Below the pieces are notes generated by a model. The model was not told where the DNA came from and ran no database searches. It saw only the letters and a list, made by a program, of their open reading frames with translations. Both the position numbers and the translations under genes were made by a program. This document shows, piece by piece, positions 25,010 to 33,655 of a stretch of 64,000 bases of DNA. The first letter of the stretch is position 1, and each line of letters begins with the position of its first letter. Origin of the DNA: Croceicoccus sp. (lineage in GTDB: Bacteria > Pseudomonadota > Alphaproteobacteria > Sphingomonadales > Sphingomonadaceae); assembly GCA_002694745.1 (NCBI GenBank), contig NZMY01000002.1:1-64000 (forward strand), given 5' to 3'.

Positions 25010-25275
25010 CGATTTCCTCCGTAAATTCCGCCAGCGCGCCTGCGCCCGCGTCTTCGGGCGGCGGTTTCGCCTCGCTCGACCAGTCCGATTTCCTGAAGCT
25101 GATGACGGTGCAGATGCAGCACCAGGACCCGTTCGACCCGGTCGATAACAAGGAGATGCTGGCCCAAATGGCGCAGTTCTCGCAGCTGTCCGCCAGTTCC
25201 GAGACGACCAGCGTGCTCGAACAGATTTCCGCAAAACTTGATGCCCTCGCGGCGCTGGCCGCCGAAAAGGAGTAA
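25006..25275 (+). CDS. flgD: Flagellar hook-capping scaffold FlgD, short form
   Basis: The 89-residue product covers only the conserved N-terminal FlgD segment: LDQSDFLKLMTVQMQHQDPFDPVDNKEMLAQMAQFSQLSA is the family signature that directs export and hook-tip binding. Most FlgD proteins exceed 200 residues, with C-terminal Tudor and immunoglobulin-like domains that are absent here. The gene has its own stop six bases before flgE, so this is a real short protein, not a frameshift within visible sequence. It caps the growing hook; how it works without the C-terminal domains is unclear. Confidence 0.9.
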   Translation: MTISSVNSASAPAPASSGGGFASLDQSDFLKLMTVQMQHQDPFDPVDNKEMLAQMAQFSQLSASSETTSVLEQISAKLDALAALAAEKE

Positions 25276-25281
25276 TCTCGC

Positions 25282-26088
25282 ATGTCCTTCTACACTTCGC
25301 TGAGCGGGCTGAAGAACGCCCAGACCGGCCTGAACGTCACCGCCCATAACATCGCCAATGCCGAAACGAGCGGGTTCAAGAAATCCTCCGCCAATTTCGC
25401 CGATCTGGTCGCGGGTTCGGCCAATGCGGATCCGCGCATGCTGGTGGGTATCGGATCATCGGTGGATTCGATCACGCAGAACTTCGACGTCGGCCCGATC
25501 GAGCAGACAGGCGCATCGCTCGATCTTGCGATCACGGGCGACGGGTTCTTCTCCACCGTGTCGCTGGCCGACGGGAAGACGATGTACACGCGCAATGGCG
25601 GGTTCGGCATCGACGAGGCTGGCAATGTGCAGGACGGCGACGGCAATGTGCTGCAGGTCTTCGCGCCCGGCGCCGATCCTGCCGTCGATGCGCCGGTCGG
25701 GGCTCTCGTTCCGTTGGTGAACGGCGCGGGCAGCGAGTTTGCGGGCATCACCGTCAACCGCGACGGTTCGATGCTGGCATCCTATGCCGACGGCACCACC
25801 ACGGCGCTGGGCACCGTGGCGCTCGCCAATTTCACGACGCCGACGGGGCTGCGGCAAATGGGGTCGTCCAACTGGACCTCCACCGGCATTTCGGGCGTGG
25901 CGACCTATGGCGCACCCAATGTGGGTCGCAACGGGGGGATCATGTCAGGCGCGATCGAGCGGTCGAACGTCGACCTGTCGGAAGAGCTGGTCAGCCTGAT
26001 CACTGCGCAGCGCTATTTCCAGGCGAATGCCAAGGCCATCGATACGGCAACCCAGATCAGCCAGACGATCATCAACCTGCGGACCTAA
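25282..26088 (+). CDS. flgE: Flagellar hook protein FlgE, short form
   Basis: The 268-residue protein has the axial N-terminus (MSFYTSLSGLKNAQTGLNVTAHNIANAETSGFKK) and the hook-type C-terminus (SNVDLSEELVSLITAQRYFQANAKAIDTATQISQTIINLR). Position between flgD and flgF and these motifs support FlgE. Enterobacterial FlgE has about 400 residues, so the outer D2-type domains are much reduced. The downstream flgF and flgG genes are distinct, so no rod gene has been mistaken for it. Confidence 0.9.
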   Translation: MSFYTSLSGLKNAQTGLNVTAHNIANAETSGFKKSSANFADLVAGSANADPRMLVGIGSSVDSITQNFDVGPIEQTGASLDLAITGDGFFSTVSLADGKTMYTRNGGFGIDEAGNVQDGDGNVLQVFAPGADPAVDAPVGALVPLVNGAGSEFAGITVNRDGSMLASYADGTTTALGTVALANFTTPTGLRQMGSSNWTSTGISGVATYGAPNVGRNGGIMSGAIERSNVDLSEELVSLITAQRYFQANAKAIDTATQISQTIINLRT

Positions 26089-26090
26089 TC

Positions 26091-26831
26091 ATGGACCGGC
26101 TGATCTATTCCGCCGTGTCGGGCATGAGCGCGAGCATGGTGCGTCAGCGCGCCATCGCCAGCAACATGGCCAACGCGCAGTCCACCGGCTTCAAGGCCGA
26201 GATCTTCGATTCCCGCCCCGTCACCCTCGACGGCGGGCCGGTCGAGGTTCGCGCCCAGAACCGGACCGAGGTGCGCGGCGCGCAGATGGCGGACGGCGAG
26301 GTGAACGACACCGGCAATCCGCTCGACATCGCGATGCAGGGCGATGTGCTGCTGGCGGTGCAGGCACCTGACGGCAGCGAGGCCTATACAAGGCGCGGCG
26401 ATCTGTCGATTTCGCCCACCGGCGTGCTGCAGACGGGCGACGGATTGCCGGTGATCGGCGATGCCGGGCCGGTGACGGTGCCGCTGGGCGGCGATGTCGC
26501 GATTGCGCCCGACGGGGCGATCCTGCTGTCCGATCCCGCCGTGCCCGAAGCCGCGCCCGAACGGATCGGCCGGCTGAAGCTGGCGAGCGCCGCGGGTAGC
26601 GATCTGGTCAAGGGCCTCGACGGACAATTCCGCGTTCGGGGCGGCGGGATACTGCCCGAAGACCTCGACGCCAAGCTGATCACCGGCGCGTTGGAGGGGT
26701 CGAATGTCGTCTCTTCCGAAGTGCTGGTCGAGATGATCGAGGCGCAGCGCCTGTTCGAAATCCGCACCAATGTCGTCTCCACCGCCCGCGATCTGGATGA
26801 GAGCGCGGCGCGGCTGATGCGTCTTTCATAA
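26091..26831 (+). CDS. flgF: Flagellar basal-body rod protein FlgF
   Basis: This 246-residue proximal rod protein opens with MDRLIYSAVSGMSASMVRQRAIASNMANAQSTGFKAE, the FlgF form of the axial motif. It ends with EGSNVVSSEVLVEMIEAQRLFEIRTNVVSTARD. The middle has the usual GNPLDIAMQGDVLLAV segment shared with FlgG. The ATG follows the flgE stop by two bases. Size is normal. Confidence 0.95.
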   Translation: MDRLIYSAVSGMSASMVRQRAIASNMANAQSTGFKAEIFDSRPVTLDGGPVEVRAQNRTEVRGAQMADGEVNDTGNPLDIAMQGDVLLAVQAPDGSEAYTRRGDLSISPTGVLQTGDGLPVIGDAGPVTVPLGGDVAIAPDGAILLSDPAVPEAAPERIGRLKLASAAGSDLVKGLDGQFRVRGGGILPEDLDAKLITGALEGSNVVSSEVLVEMIEAQRLFEIRTNVVSTARDLDESAARLMRLS

Positions 26832-26843
26832 GGGAATTCTTCG

Positions 26844-27632
26844 ATGCCCAGTTCAGCACTCCACGTCGCCCGCACCGGGCTTGAGGCGCAGGATGCGCGC
26901 ATGCGCGTCATCGCCAACAATCTCGCCAATGTCGGCACCACCGGCTTCAAGCGCGACCGCGCCAATTTCGCGACGCTTGCCTATCAGGCCGCGCGGGTGG
27001 CGGGTCAGCAGAGCAGCAACCAGACCGAATATGCCGAGGGGCTGAACCTTGGCACCGGCGTGCAGATCCAGTCGACCAGCCGGATCGTGACGCAGGGCAC
27101 GCTGAACAACACCGGAAATGCGCTGGACCTGGCGCTGGACGGCGACGGCTATTTCCAGATCGAAATGCCCAACGGACAGATGGGTTATACAAGGGCGGGC
27201 AATTTCACGCGCTCTGCCGATGGCTTGCTGGTGACGTCGCAGGGCTATGCGGTGCAGCCGCAGATCACCATTCCCGAGGGCATGACCTCGCTGACCATCA
27301 GCGACGACGGCACCGTCTCCGCCATGGTGGCGGGCGATGCGGAGCCGGTCGAACTGGGCCAGCTGACCATCGCCAATTTCGCCAATCCGGGCGGGCTGCG
27401 GCCGATTGCGGGCAATTATCTTGAGGAAACCGCGGGCAGCGGCCCCGCCCTGCTGGGCGTCGCGGGCGAGGAAGGGCGCGGCCATGTGCAGCAGGGGATG
27501 CTGGAGGGCAGCAATGTCAATGTCGTGCAGGAACTGGTCGACATGATCGAGACGCAGCGCGCCTACGAGATCAATTCCAAGATGATCTCGTCCGTCGACC
27601 AGATGCTGCAGAATGCGAACCAGACGCTGTGA
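26844..27632 (+). CDS. flgG: Flagellar distal rod protein FlgG
   Basis: This 262-residue protein carries all FlgG hallmarks: ARTGLEAQDARMRVIANNLANVGTTGFKRDRANF, GNALDLALDGDGYFQI, and the terminal LEGSNVNVVQELVDMIETQRAYEINSKMISS helix. The distal rod passes through the L and P rings encoded just downstream. A GGGAATTC leader precedes its ATG. Its stop overlaps the possible GTG start of flgH by four bases. Confidence 0.97.
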   Translation: MPSSALHVARTGLEAQDARMRVIANNLANVGTTGFKRDRANFATLAYQAARVAGQQSSNQTEYAEGLNLGTGVQIQSTSRIVTQGTLNNTGNALDLALDGDGYFQIEMPNGQMGYTRAGNFTRSADGLLVTSQGYAVQPQITIPEGMTSLTISDDGTVSAMVAGDAEPVELGQLTIANFANPGGLRPIAGNYLEETAGSGPALLGVAGEEGRGHVQQGMLEGSNVNVVQELVDMIETQRAYEINSKMISSVDQMLQNANQTL

Positions 27633-27634
27633 CC

Positions 27635-28282
27635 ATGCGCCTAGTCCTTTCGCTCGTCGCGCTTGCCAGCGCATCGGCCTTGCAGGCGCAGGATGCCGAG
27701 ATGGCGTACGAGCCTGCCCTGCCCTATCCGCCCTCGCCGCCCGCGGCGAATGGCGGGATCTTTCAGCCCTACACCGGCTATGTCGGGCTGTACGAAGGGA
27801 CGCGTGCGCACCGGGTGGGCGACCTTGTTACCATATTGCTGATCGAAAGCACGATCACGTCCAAGTCCGTGCGGTCCAAAAACGACCGCAGCGGCAGCCT
27901 TGCGCTGATCCCCCCGGTGACCGGTCCGTTCGCGTTTCTTTCCCCCAGCGACCTTAAAGCCGCGGGCTCCGCGTCGTTCTCTGGAAGTGGAAGCGCGGGG
28001 CAGACCAGCACGATCGCCACCGCGCTGGCCGTGACCATCGTCGAGGTTTTCCCGAACGGGACCGCGCTGGTGCAAGGAGACAAGGACATGCTGCTTAGCC
28101 AGGGGGACGAATGGGTGCGCTTTCGCGGCATCATCCGGCTGGCCGATGTCGACGCGGAAAACACCGTGATGTCGAGCCGGGTGGCCGATGCCAGCATCGA
28201 ATATTCTGGCAAGGGCGCGTTGCAGCGGGCGAGCAAGCCCGGCTGGCTGTCGCGCTTCTTCTCCATCATCAGCCCTTTCTGA
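27635..28282 (+). CDS. flgH: Flagellar L-ring protein FlgH without a lipobox
   Basis: The product of about 215 residues shows conserved L-ring segments: LYEGTRAHRVGDLVTILLIEST, an SG-rich middle, and FPNGTALVQGDKDMLLSQGDEWVRFRGIIRLADVD. FlgH is normally a lipoprotein, but this one has an ordinary signal peptide (MRLVLSLVALASASALQAQ) and no cysteine anywhere, so lipid anchoring is impossible. A GTG at 27629 in frame overlaps the flgG stop; ATG 27635 gives the cleaner signal peptide. It forms the outer-membrane ring around the rod with FlgI below. Confidence 0.93.
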   Translation: MRLVLSLVALASASALQAQDAEMAYEPALPYPPSPPAANGGIFQPYTGYVGLYEGTRAHRVGDLVTILLIESTITSKSVRSKNDRSGSLALIPPVTGPFAFLSPSDLKAAGSASFSGSGSAGQTSTIATALAVTIVEVFPNGTALVQGDKDMLLSQGDEWVRFRGIIRLADVDAENTVMSSRVADASIEYSGKGALQRASKPGWLSRFFSIISPF

Positions 28283-28293
28283 CGAGGCCCGCG

Positions 28294-29391
28294 ATGCGCC
28301 GCTTTTTCCTTATCCTTGCCGCCCTTTGCACCGGCCTGCTGCCCGCGACGGCGCAGGCGGAGCGTGTTCGCGACCTTGGCCAGTTCCAGGGCGTGCGTTC
28401 CAACCAGCTGACCGGATACGGCATCGTGGTCGGGCTTCCGGGCACGGGCGACGACAATCTTGAATATGTGACGCAGGCGATGAAGGGCGTTTCTGGCCGG
28501 ATGGGCCTGCAGCTGCCGCCGGGCGTGCAGCCCGCGCTTAAGAACGCTGCCGCGGTGATCGTTACCGCCGACCTGCCAGCCTTTGCCAAGCCCGGCCAGC
28601 GAATCGACGTGACCGTGTCGACCATGGGCAAGGCCAAGTCGCTGCGCGGCGGGGCGCTGATCATGACGCCCTTGTACGGGGCGGACGGGCAGATCTATGC
28701 GATGGCGCAGGGCAATCTGGCCGTGGGCGGTCTGGGCGTGTCCGCTGCCGACGGATCGAAGCTGACCGTCAATGTTCCCACCGTGGGCCGCATCGCCGAT
28801 GGCGGCAGCGTCGAACGCGCGGTCGCGACCGGCTTCGATAGCGGCGAGGTGCTGCGCTATAATCTGTTCAACGCCGATTTCCTGACTGCGAGCCGGGTGC
28901 GCGATGCGATCAATCGCATGCTGCCGGGCACCGCGAGCATAGAGGACGGGGTGACGCTGGCGCTGCGACTGCCCGCGGGCAGCGACCGCCGCGCCAGCCT
29001 GATGGCCGCGATCGAGATGCTGGAGATCTCGCCCGCCGAGACGCCCGCGCGCGTGATCGTCAATTCGCGCACCGGCACCGTCGTGATCAACAGCGCGGTC
29101 CGCCTGTCGCCCGCCGCGATCAGCCACGGCACTTTGACGGTGCGGATCGACGAGAACCCGATGATCGTCCAGCCCGGCCCGTTCAGCGACGGCCGTACCG
29201 CGCTTGAGCCCAATTCCGAGATCTATGTCGGCGAGACCGGCGGACAGGTCGCCCTGTTCGAACCCGGCGCCTCACTGTCCGAGATCGTCGATGCGCTGAA
29301 CCTGCTGGGCGTGGGCGCGTCGGACCTTGTCGCAATCCTGGAAGCGCTGAAGCAGGCGGGCGCGCTCAAAGCCGAAATGGTGATCCTGTGA
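28294..29391 (+). CDS. flgI: Flagellar P-ring protein FlgI
   Basis: This 365-residue periplasmic protein begins with a signal peptide (MRRFFLILAALCTGLLPATAQA). The strongly conserved FlgI start follows: ERVRDLGQFQGVRSNQL then GYGIVVGLPGTGDD. VVNSRTGTVVINSAVRLSPAAI-like elements and a C-terminal LNLLGVGASDLVAILEALKQAGAL close the protein. It builds the ring in the peptidoglycan layer with help from FlgA (22681). The start at 28294 is chosen over the long upstream frame because of the signal peptide. Its stop overlaps the flgJ start. Confidence 0.97.
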   Translation: MRRFFLILAALCTGLLPATAQAERVRDLGQFQGVRSNQLTGYGIVVGLPGTGDDNLEYVTQAMKGVSGRMGLQLPPGVQPALKNAAAVIVTADLPAFAKPGQRIDVTVSTMGKAKSLRGGALIMTPLYGADGQIYAMAQGNLAVGGLGVSAADGSKLTVNVPTVGRIADGGSVERAVATGFDSGEVLRYNLFNADFLTASRVRDAINRMLPGTASIEDGVTLALRLPAGSDRRASLMAAIEMLEISPAETPARVIVNSRTGTVVINSAVRLSPAAISHGTLTVRIDENPMIVQPGPFSDGRTALEPNSEIYVGETGGQVALFEPGASLSEIVDALNLLGVGASDLVAILEALKQAGALKAEMVIL

Positions 29392-29663
29392 GCATTTCGA
29401 TCAACAATGGCGGCAGCCCTGCTCCGCTTGGCGACCGCGCGCAGCTGCGCGAGGCGGCGAAGAATTTCGAGGCGATCTTCCTGCGCCAGATGCTGTCCGC
29501 CGCGCGCGACAGCTCGATCCGCAGCGATCTGTTCGGATCGAACGGGTCGGACACCTTCAGGCAGATGCGCGACGACGCGTTTGCCGACATCGCCTCCGAA
29601 CGCGGCGTGCTGGGACTGGCCGACATGATCGAGTTTCAAATGTCCAAGAGCATCAAGGGTTAA
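29388..29663 (+). CDS. flgJ: Rod-cap protein FlgJ, rod-binding domain only
   Basis: The 91-residue product contains just the N-terminal FlgJ/rod-binding domain: LREAAKNFEAIFLRQMLSAARDS and the terminal GVLGLADMIEFQMSKSI. Enterobacterial FlgJ is about 310 residues with a C-terminal muramidase; here that activity is probably supplied by the lytic transglycosylase at 20557-21387, as in several alphaproteobacteria. GTG 29388 overlaps the flgI stop (GTGA). A five-base gap separates it from flgK. Confidence 0.9.
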   Translation: MSISINNGGSPAPLGDRAQLREAAKNFEAIFLRQMLSAARDSSIRSDLFGSNGSDTFRQMRDDAFADIASERGVLGLADMIEFQMSKSIKG

Positions 29664-29668
29664 GGTCG

Positions 29669-31006
29669 GTGGCTTCAGATCTCATCTCGATTGCCCGCAG
29701 CGGCACGCGCACGGCGCGGCAGGCGCTGGACGTGACGGCGAACAATATCGCCAATGCTTCGTCCGAGGGCTATGTCCGCCGCACCGCCCAGATGAACGAG
29801 GTCATGGCGACCGGCGGCATGTCGGGCGTCGGCAATCTGACATTGGCGGGCGTGCGGCTGAACGCGGTGGTGCGCAACGCCGACGCGTTCCGCCAGTCCG
29901 AAGTGCGGCGCACCGGTTCCGACCTTGCCCGCGCCAATGCCGAATTGTCGGGCCTGACGCATATCGAGAACGCGCTGGAACAGAGCGGGCTCTACGAGGC
30001 GGTCGTGGGGTTCGAGGCCTCGCTGAGCCGCCTGTCGTCGAACCCCGTCGACCGCTCGCTGCGCGCCGCCGCTCTCGAAGCCGCGCGGGGTATGGCCGAT
30101 GTGTTCAACCTTGCCGATGCCGCGCTGAAGGCCGCGGGCGAAGGCGTGACCTTCGAAGCCGGGGCCGAGGTCGATCAGCTCAATCTGCTGACGGGCGAGC
30201 TGGCGACGATCAATGCCAAGCTGGCCCGCGCCGCCGGAGGATCGGGAGATCAGGCGACACTGCTGGACCGGCGCGACCTGCTGCTGGGCGAATTGTCGCA
30301 GAAGATCGGCGTGCATACCGCCATCGCGCCTGACCAGACCGTGCAGATCCGCGCGGGCGATGCCAGCGGGCCGCTGCTGCTGAACGGCGATACGGCGAGC
30401 GCAGTCTCGATGACAAGTGCGGCGGACGGGACCCTGAATTTTGCCGTGGGCGGCGTCGGTATCGTGCCGGGCGCGGGATCTTTGGCGGGTCATGCGCAGG
30501 CACTGGACGAGCTGGCCGATGTGTCGGGCAGGCTGGACGCGCTGGCGATGGACATGATGAGCGCCGCCAACACGGCGCAGGCGAATGGCGCGGCGCTGGA
30601 CGGCAGCGCGGGTCTGGCGATGTTCGGCGGGACCGGCGCGGGCGACCTGACGCTGAACCTGTCCGACGGATCGCTGATCGCCACCGCCCCTGCCGGATCG
30701 CCCGCGAACAGCCGCGATTTGTCGAACCTGACCGCGCTGCGCAATGCCCTGACGGCAGGCGGCGTGGCGGCCAATCTCGATGGGCTGCTGTTCGATGTGT
30801 CCGCACTGGTGAACGGGCGGACCACGACGCGCGACACCCTGGCGACCATCGCGGACAACGCCAGCGTCGCGCTGCAGGCGCAGGCGGGCGTCGATCTCGA
30901 CGAGGAAGCGGTCAATCTCGTCCGTTTCCAGCAGGCGTTCCAGGCCTCGGGCCGCGTGATGCAGGTCGCCAGCGATATTTTCGATTCCATCCTCGGCATC
31001 AGGTGA
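29669..31006 (+). CDS. flgK: Hook-filament junction protein FlgK (HAP1)
   Basis: This 445-residue axial protein has the N-terminal SIARSGTRTARQALDVTANNIANASSEGYVRR motif. It ends VDLDEEAVNLVRFQQAFQASGRVMQVASDIFDSILGIR, the FlgK C-terminal signature. It forms the first ring between hook and filament and is probably escorted by FlgN. It starts with GTG at 29669 and is about 100 residues shorter than the Salmonella protein, again through loss of surface domains. Confidence 0.95.
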   Translation: MASDLISIARSGTRTARQALDVTANNIANASSEGYVRRTAQMNEVMATGGMSGVGNLTLAGVRLNAVVRNADAFRQSEVRRTGSDLARANAELSGLTHIENALEQSGLYEAVVGFEASLSRLSSNPVDRSLRAAALEAARGMADVFNLADAALKAAGEGVTFEAGAEVDQLNLLTGELATINAKLARAAGGSGDQATLLDRRDLLLGELSQKIGVHTAIAPDQTVQIRAGDASGPLLLNGDTASAVSMTSAADGTLNFAVGGVGIVPGAGSLAGHAQALDELADVSGRLDALAMDMMSAANTAQANGAALDGSAGLAMFGGTGAGDLTLNLSDGSLIATAPAGSPANSRDLSNLTALRNALTAGGVAANLDGLLFDVSALVNGRTTTRDTLATIADNASVALQAQAGVDLDEEAVNLVRFQQAFQASGRVMQVASDIFDSILGIR

Positions 31007-31013
31007 GGCACGC

Positions 31014-31934
31014 ATGAGCATTTACGGAACCGGCACCTCGGCCTTTTACGCACGGTCGCGCTTTGACATGGCCGCGCTGCGCAGCCAGGCCGAGAAGACG
31101 CAGGGCCAGCTGTCGAGCGGCAAAAGGCTGGAGCGATCCTCCGACGATCCGGTCGCGGCCTCGCGCCTGCGCACGCTGGACCGGCAGGACCGGCTGGGCG
31201 AAGTCGACGTGTCGAACACCAATCGCGCGGCGGGCGATCTTGGACTTGCCGATGCGGCGCTGCGGTCGATCGCGGATCTGGTGACGCGTGTCCGCGACCT
31301 GTCGATACAGGCGGGTTCGGAAACGCTGAACGACACGCAGCGCGCCGCCATCGGGATCGAGATCGGGGAGATCCACAACCAGCTCGTTTCGCTTGCCAAT
31401 GCGCGCGATGCGGGCGGGCATGCGCTGTTCGCCGGCGAGGCGACAGGCGATGCCTATGCTGTCGATGGCACGGGACAGGCGGTCTATCTGGGCACCGCCG
31501 CGTCGGGCGAAGTCGAGCTTGGCGAAGGGCAGACCGTCATCCGCTCGATCACCGGGCCGGAGATATTCCAGATCGATGTCGGGGGCACGCCGGCGAACCT
31601 GCTGAACGTGGTGAAGGACCTGTCGCTCGCACTGGGCGGCGCGGTTCCCGACACGGCGCAGGCGGCGCGCGACGCACTGGGCGGGCTGACCGCGGGAATC
31701 GACAATATCGCGACCAACCAGACCGTGCTGGGCGCGCGCCTCGTCTGGCTGGATTTCGTCGGCGAACGGCAGGTCGATCTGGGCGAAATGCGCGCCACCG
31801 AAGAAGCCGACAAGGGCGGGGTCGACATCGCCGAGGGCATGATCCGCCTGCAGGAAACCATGACCGTTCTTCAGGCCAGCCAGGCAGGCTTTACGCGCCT
31901 GTCGGGCCTGAGCCTGTTCGATCACATTCGCTGA
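31014..31934 (+). CDS. flgL: Hook-filament junction protein FlgL (HAP3)
   Basis: This 306-residue flagellin-related protein has the N-terminal pattern RSRFDMAALRSQAEKTQGQLSSGKRLERSSDDP. It ends EGMIRLQETMTVLQASQAGFTRLSGLSLFDHIR, characteristic of FlgL. It makes the second junction ring onto which the filament assembles. It sits seven bases after flgK and 31 bases before motA in the same orientation, so it is likely within one transcript. Confidence 0.95.
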   Translation: MSIYGTGTSAFYARSRFDMAALRSQAEKTQGQLSSGKRLERSSDDPVAASRLRTLDRQDRLGEVDVSNTNRAAGDLGLADAALRSIADLVTRVRDLSIQAGSETLNDTQRAAIGIEIGEIHNQLVSLANARDAGGHALFAGEATGDAYAVDGTGQAVYLGTAASGEVELGEGQTVIRSITGPEIFQIDVGGTPANLLNVVKDLSLALGGAVPDTAQAARDALGGLTAGIDNIATNQTVLGARLVWLDFVGERQVDLGEMRATEEADKGGVDIAEGMIRLQETMTVLQASQAGFTRLSGLSLFDHIR

Positions 31935-31965
31935 ACTCTTCAACGCAAGCTACGGAAATAGCATC

Positions 31966-32829
31966 ATGTTCGCAGCCATCGGTATCGTCATCCTGCTTGT
32001 TATGGTGTTCGGCGGGTTCGCCCTCACCGGCGGTGCGCTGGGGCCTGTCATGCATGCCGTCCCGCATGAAATGCTGATCATCGGCGGCGCAGCGCTCGGC
32101 GCGGTCGTCGCGGGCAATTCGATGCACGAACTGAAGGCCATCGGCGGCGCATTCGCCAAGGTGTTCAAGGGACCGAAGCATTCGAAACAGGATCACATCG
32201 ACGTAATCGTGCTGAGCAGCCGGTTGATGAAGATGCTGCGCAACGAAGGCCCCGTCGCGGTCGAGAGCCATGTGCAGGACCCAAAGAACTCCGCGATTTT
32301 CAATGAATTCCCCCGGCTTCTTGCCAACAAGCCTTTGATCGACCTGCTGTGTGATGCGATCAGCCTGCAGGTGGTGTCGTCGGGCTCCCTAGAACCGCAT
32401 GCGGTGGAAGAGGTCATGGACAATGCCATGAAGACCCATTTCCACGGGCTGCACGAGCCGCAGCATGCCTTGCAAAACCTGGCCGACGCATTGCCCGCAC
32501 TGGGCATCGTGGCCGCCGTTCTAGGCGTGGTGAAGACGATGGGGTCCATCGACGAACCGCCATCGGTGCTGGGAGGCATGATCGGGTCGGCGCTGGTCGG
32601 CACGTTTCTGGGTGTGCTGCTGGCCTATGGCATCATCGGCCCGCTGGCCGGGCGGCTGAAGCAGATCAACGAGCAGGACGAGCAGATCTTCCACGCCGTC
32701 AAGCAGGTCATCATCGCCAGCCTGCACGGATGGCCGCAGCCGCTGGTGGTCGAAAGCGCGCGGTCGGGGCTTGGCCACGGGTTCCGGCCGGGCATGAACG
32801 AGATGCTCGACGCGATGCGGGGCAAGTAG
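31966..32829 (+). CDS. motA: Flagellar stator protein MotA
   Basis: This 287-residue protein has four membrane helices and the MotA cytoplasmic loop: ANSMHELKAIGGAFAKVF region, then SSRLMKMLRNEGPVAVESHVQDP. The channel helices follow (LGIVAAVLGVVKTMG with the conserved proline-containing ALPALGIV turn, and GSALVGTFLGVLLAYGIIGPLAGRL). With MotB it conducts ions and turns the FliG rotor. It is coupled closely to motB, with one base between stop and start. Confidence 0.95.
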   Translation: MFAAIGIVILLVMVFGGFALTGGALGPVMHAVPHEMLIIGGAALGAVVAGNSMHELKAIGGAFAKVFKGPKHSKQDHIDVIVLSSRLMKMLRNEGPVAVESHVQDPKNSAIFNEFPRLLANKPLIDLLCDAISLQVVSSGSLEPHAVEEVMDNAMKTHFHGLHEPQHALQNLADALPALGIVAAVLGVVKTMGSIDEPPSVLGGMIGSALVGTFLGVLLAYGIIGPLAGRLKQINEQDEQIFHAVKQVIIASLHGWPQPLVVESARSGLGHGFRPGMNEMLDAMRGK

Positions 32830-32830
32830 G

Positions 32831-33655
32831 ATGGCAAGCGCCCCGGTCGATCCGAATTTCGACGGCAGGAACAGCCGGCCCGTCATCGTCAAGAAGGTCA
32901 CTGTCGTCGCTGGCGGCCATCATGGCGGCGCGTGGAAAGTGGCCTATGCCGATTTCGTGACCGCGATGATGGCGTTTTTCCTGCTGCTGTGGCTGCTGAA
33001 CGCCACGACCGAGGAGCAGAAGCAGGGTCTCGCCGACTATTTCTCCCCTACGCTCGTCCAGATGCGCGAGAACAGCGCGGGCAGCAACGGGCTGCTGGGC
33101 GGCGCGTCGTTTTCCGACATGAACAGCGTGTCGAACGCCAGGTCCGAGCGCGGGCAGATGTCGATCTCGCCGCCGCTGGAATCGGGCAAGGCCGGACAGT
33201 CCCAAGAGACCCGCCGCGCGGTCGAGCGCATGCTGCAATCGACCCCTCGCCTGCGCCGCCTCGCCAAGCAGGTCAGGCTGGTGCAGGTGACTGAGGGGAT
33301 CCGCATGGATCTTGTCGACGATGCCGATTTTGCGATGTTCCACCTTGGCACCACGGTGCTGACGGCGGACGCGCGCGAATTGCTGAACGCCATTGCCGAG
33401 GCGGCGGCGGCGCAGAACACGCAGATGACATTGCGCGGGCATACCGATGCCCTGCCCTGGCGCGACGGCGTGCCGGGCAACAACTGGTCGCTGTCGGCCG
33501 GTCGCGCCGAGGCGACAAGGCTGGAACTGCTGCGCGGCGGGATCGCCAAATCGCGCTTTGCCCGGATCGAGGGCGTTGCCGACCGCGAGCCGCTGATCGC
33601 GAACGACCCTAACGATCCGCGCAATCGCCGGATCTCGATCACGGTGCTCGACTGA
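32831..33655 (+). CDS. motB: Flagellar stator protein MotB
   Basis: This 274-residue protein has one membrane helix, AWKVAYADFVTAMMAFFLLLW, containing D41, the ion-binding aspartate of proton-type MotB. The C-terminal OmpA-like peptidoglycan-binding domain shows TLRGHTDALPW and NNWSLSAGRAEATRLELLRGG. It anchors the stator to the wall. Its stop overlaps the ATG of the following PilZ gene by one base (TGATG), tying a likely c-di-GMP sensor to stator expression. Confidence 0.96.
   Translation: MASAPVDPNFDGRNSRPVIVKKVTVVAGGHHGGAWKVAYADFVTAMMAFFLLLWLLNATTEEQKQGLADYFSPTLVQMRENSAGSNGLLGGASFSDMNSVSNARSERGQMSISPPLESGKAGQSQETRRAVERMLQSTPRLRRLAKQVRLVQVTEGIRMDLVDDADFAMFHLGTTVLTADARELLNAIAEAAAAQNTQMTLRGHTDALPWRDGVPGNNWSLSAGRAEATRLELLRGGIAKSRFARIEGVADREPLIANDPNDPRNRRISITVLD

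Noticed and set aside
27778-31021. Long minus-strand open frames opposite flgH, flgI and flgK
   Set aside because: Shadows of well-supported flagellar genes; no start signals or recognisable domains.
33341-33365. TGGCACC-ACGG-TGCTG inside motB (similar one near 27050 in flgG)
   Set aside because: GG and GC are only nine bases apart, so the sigma-54 geometry fails.
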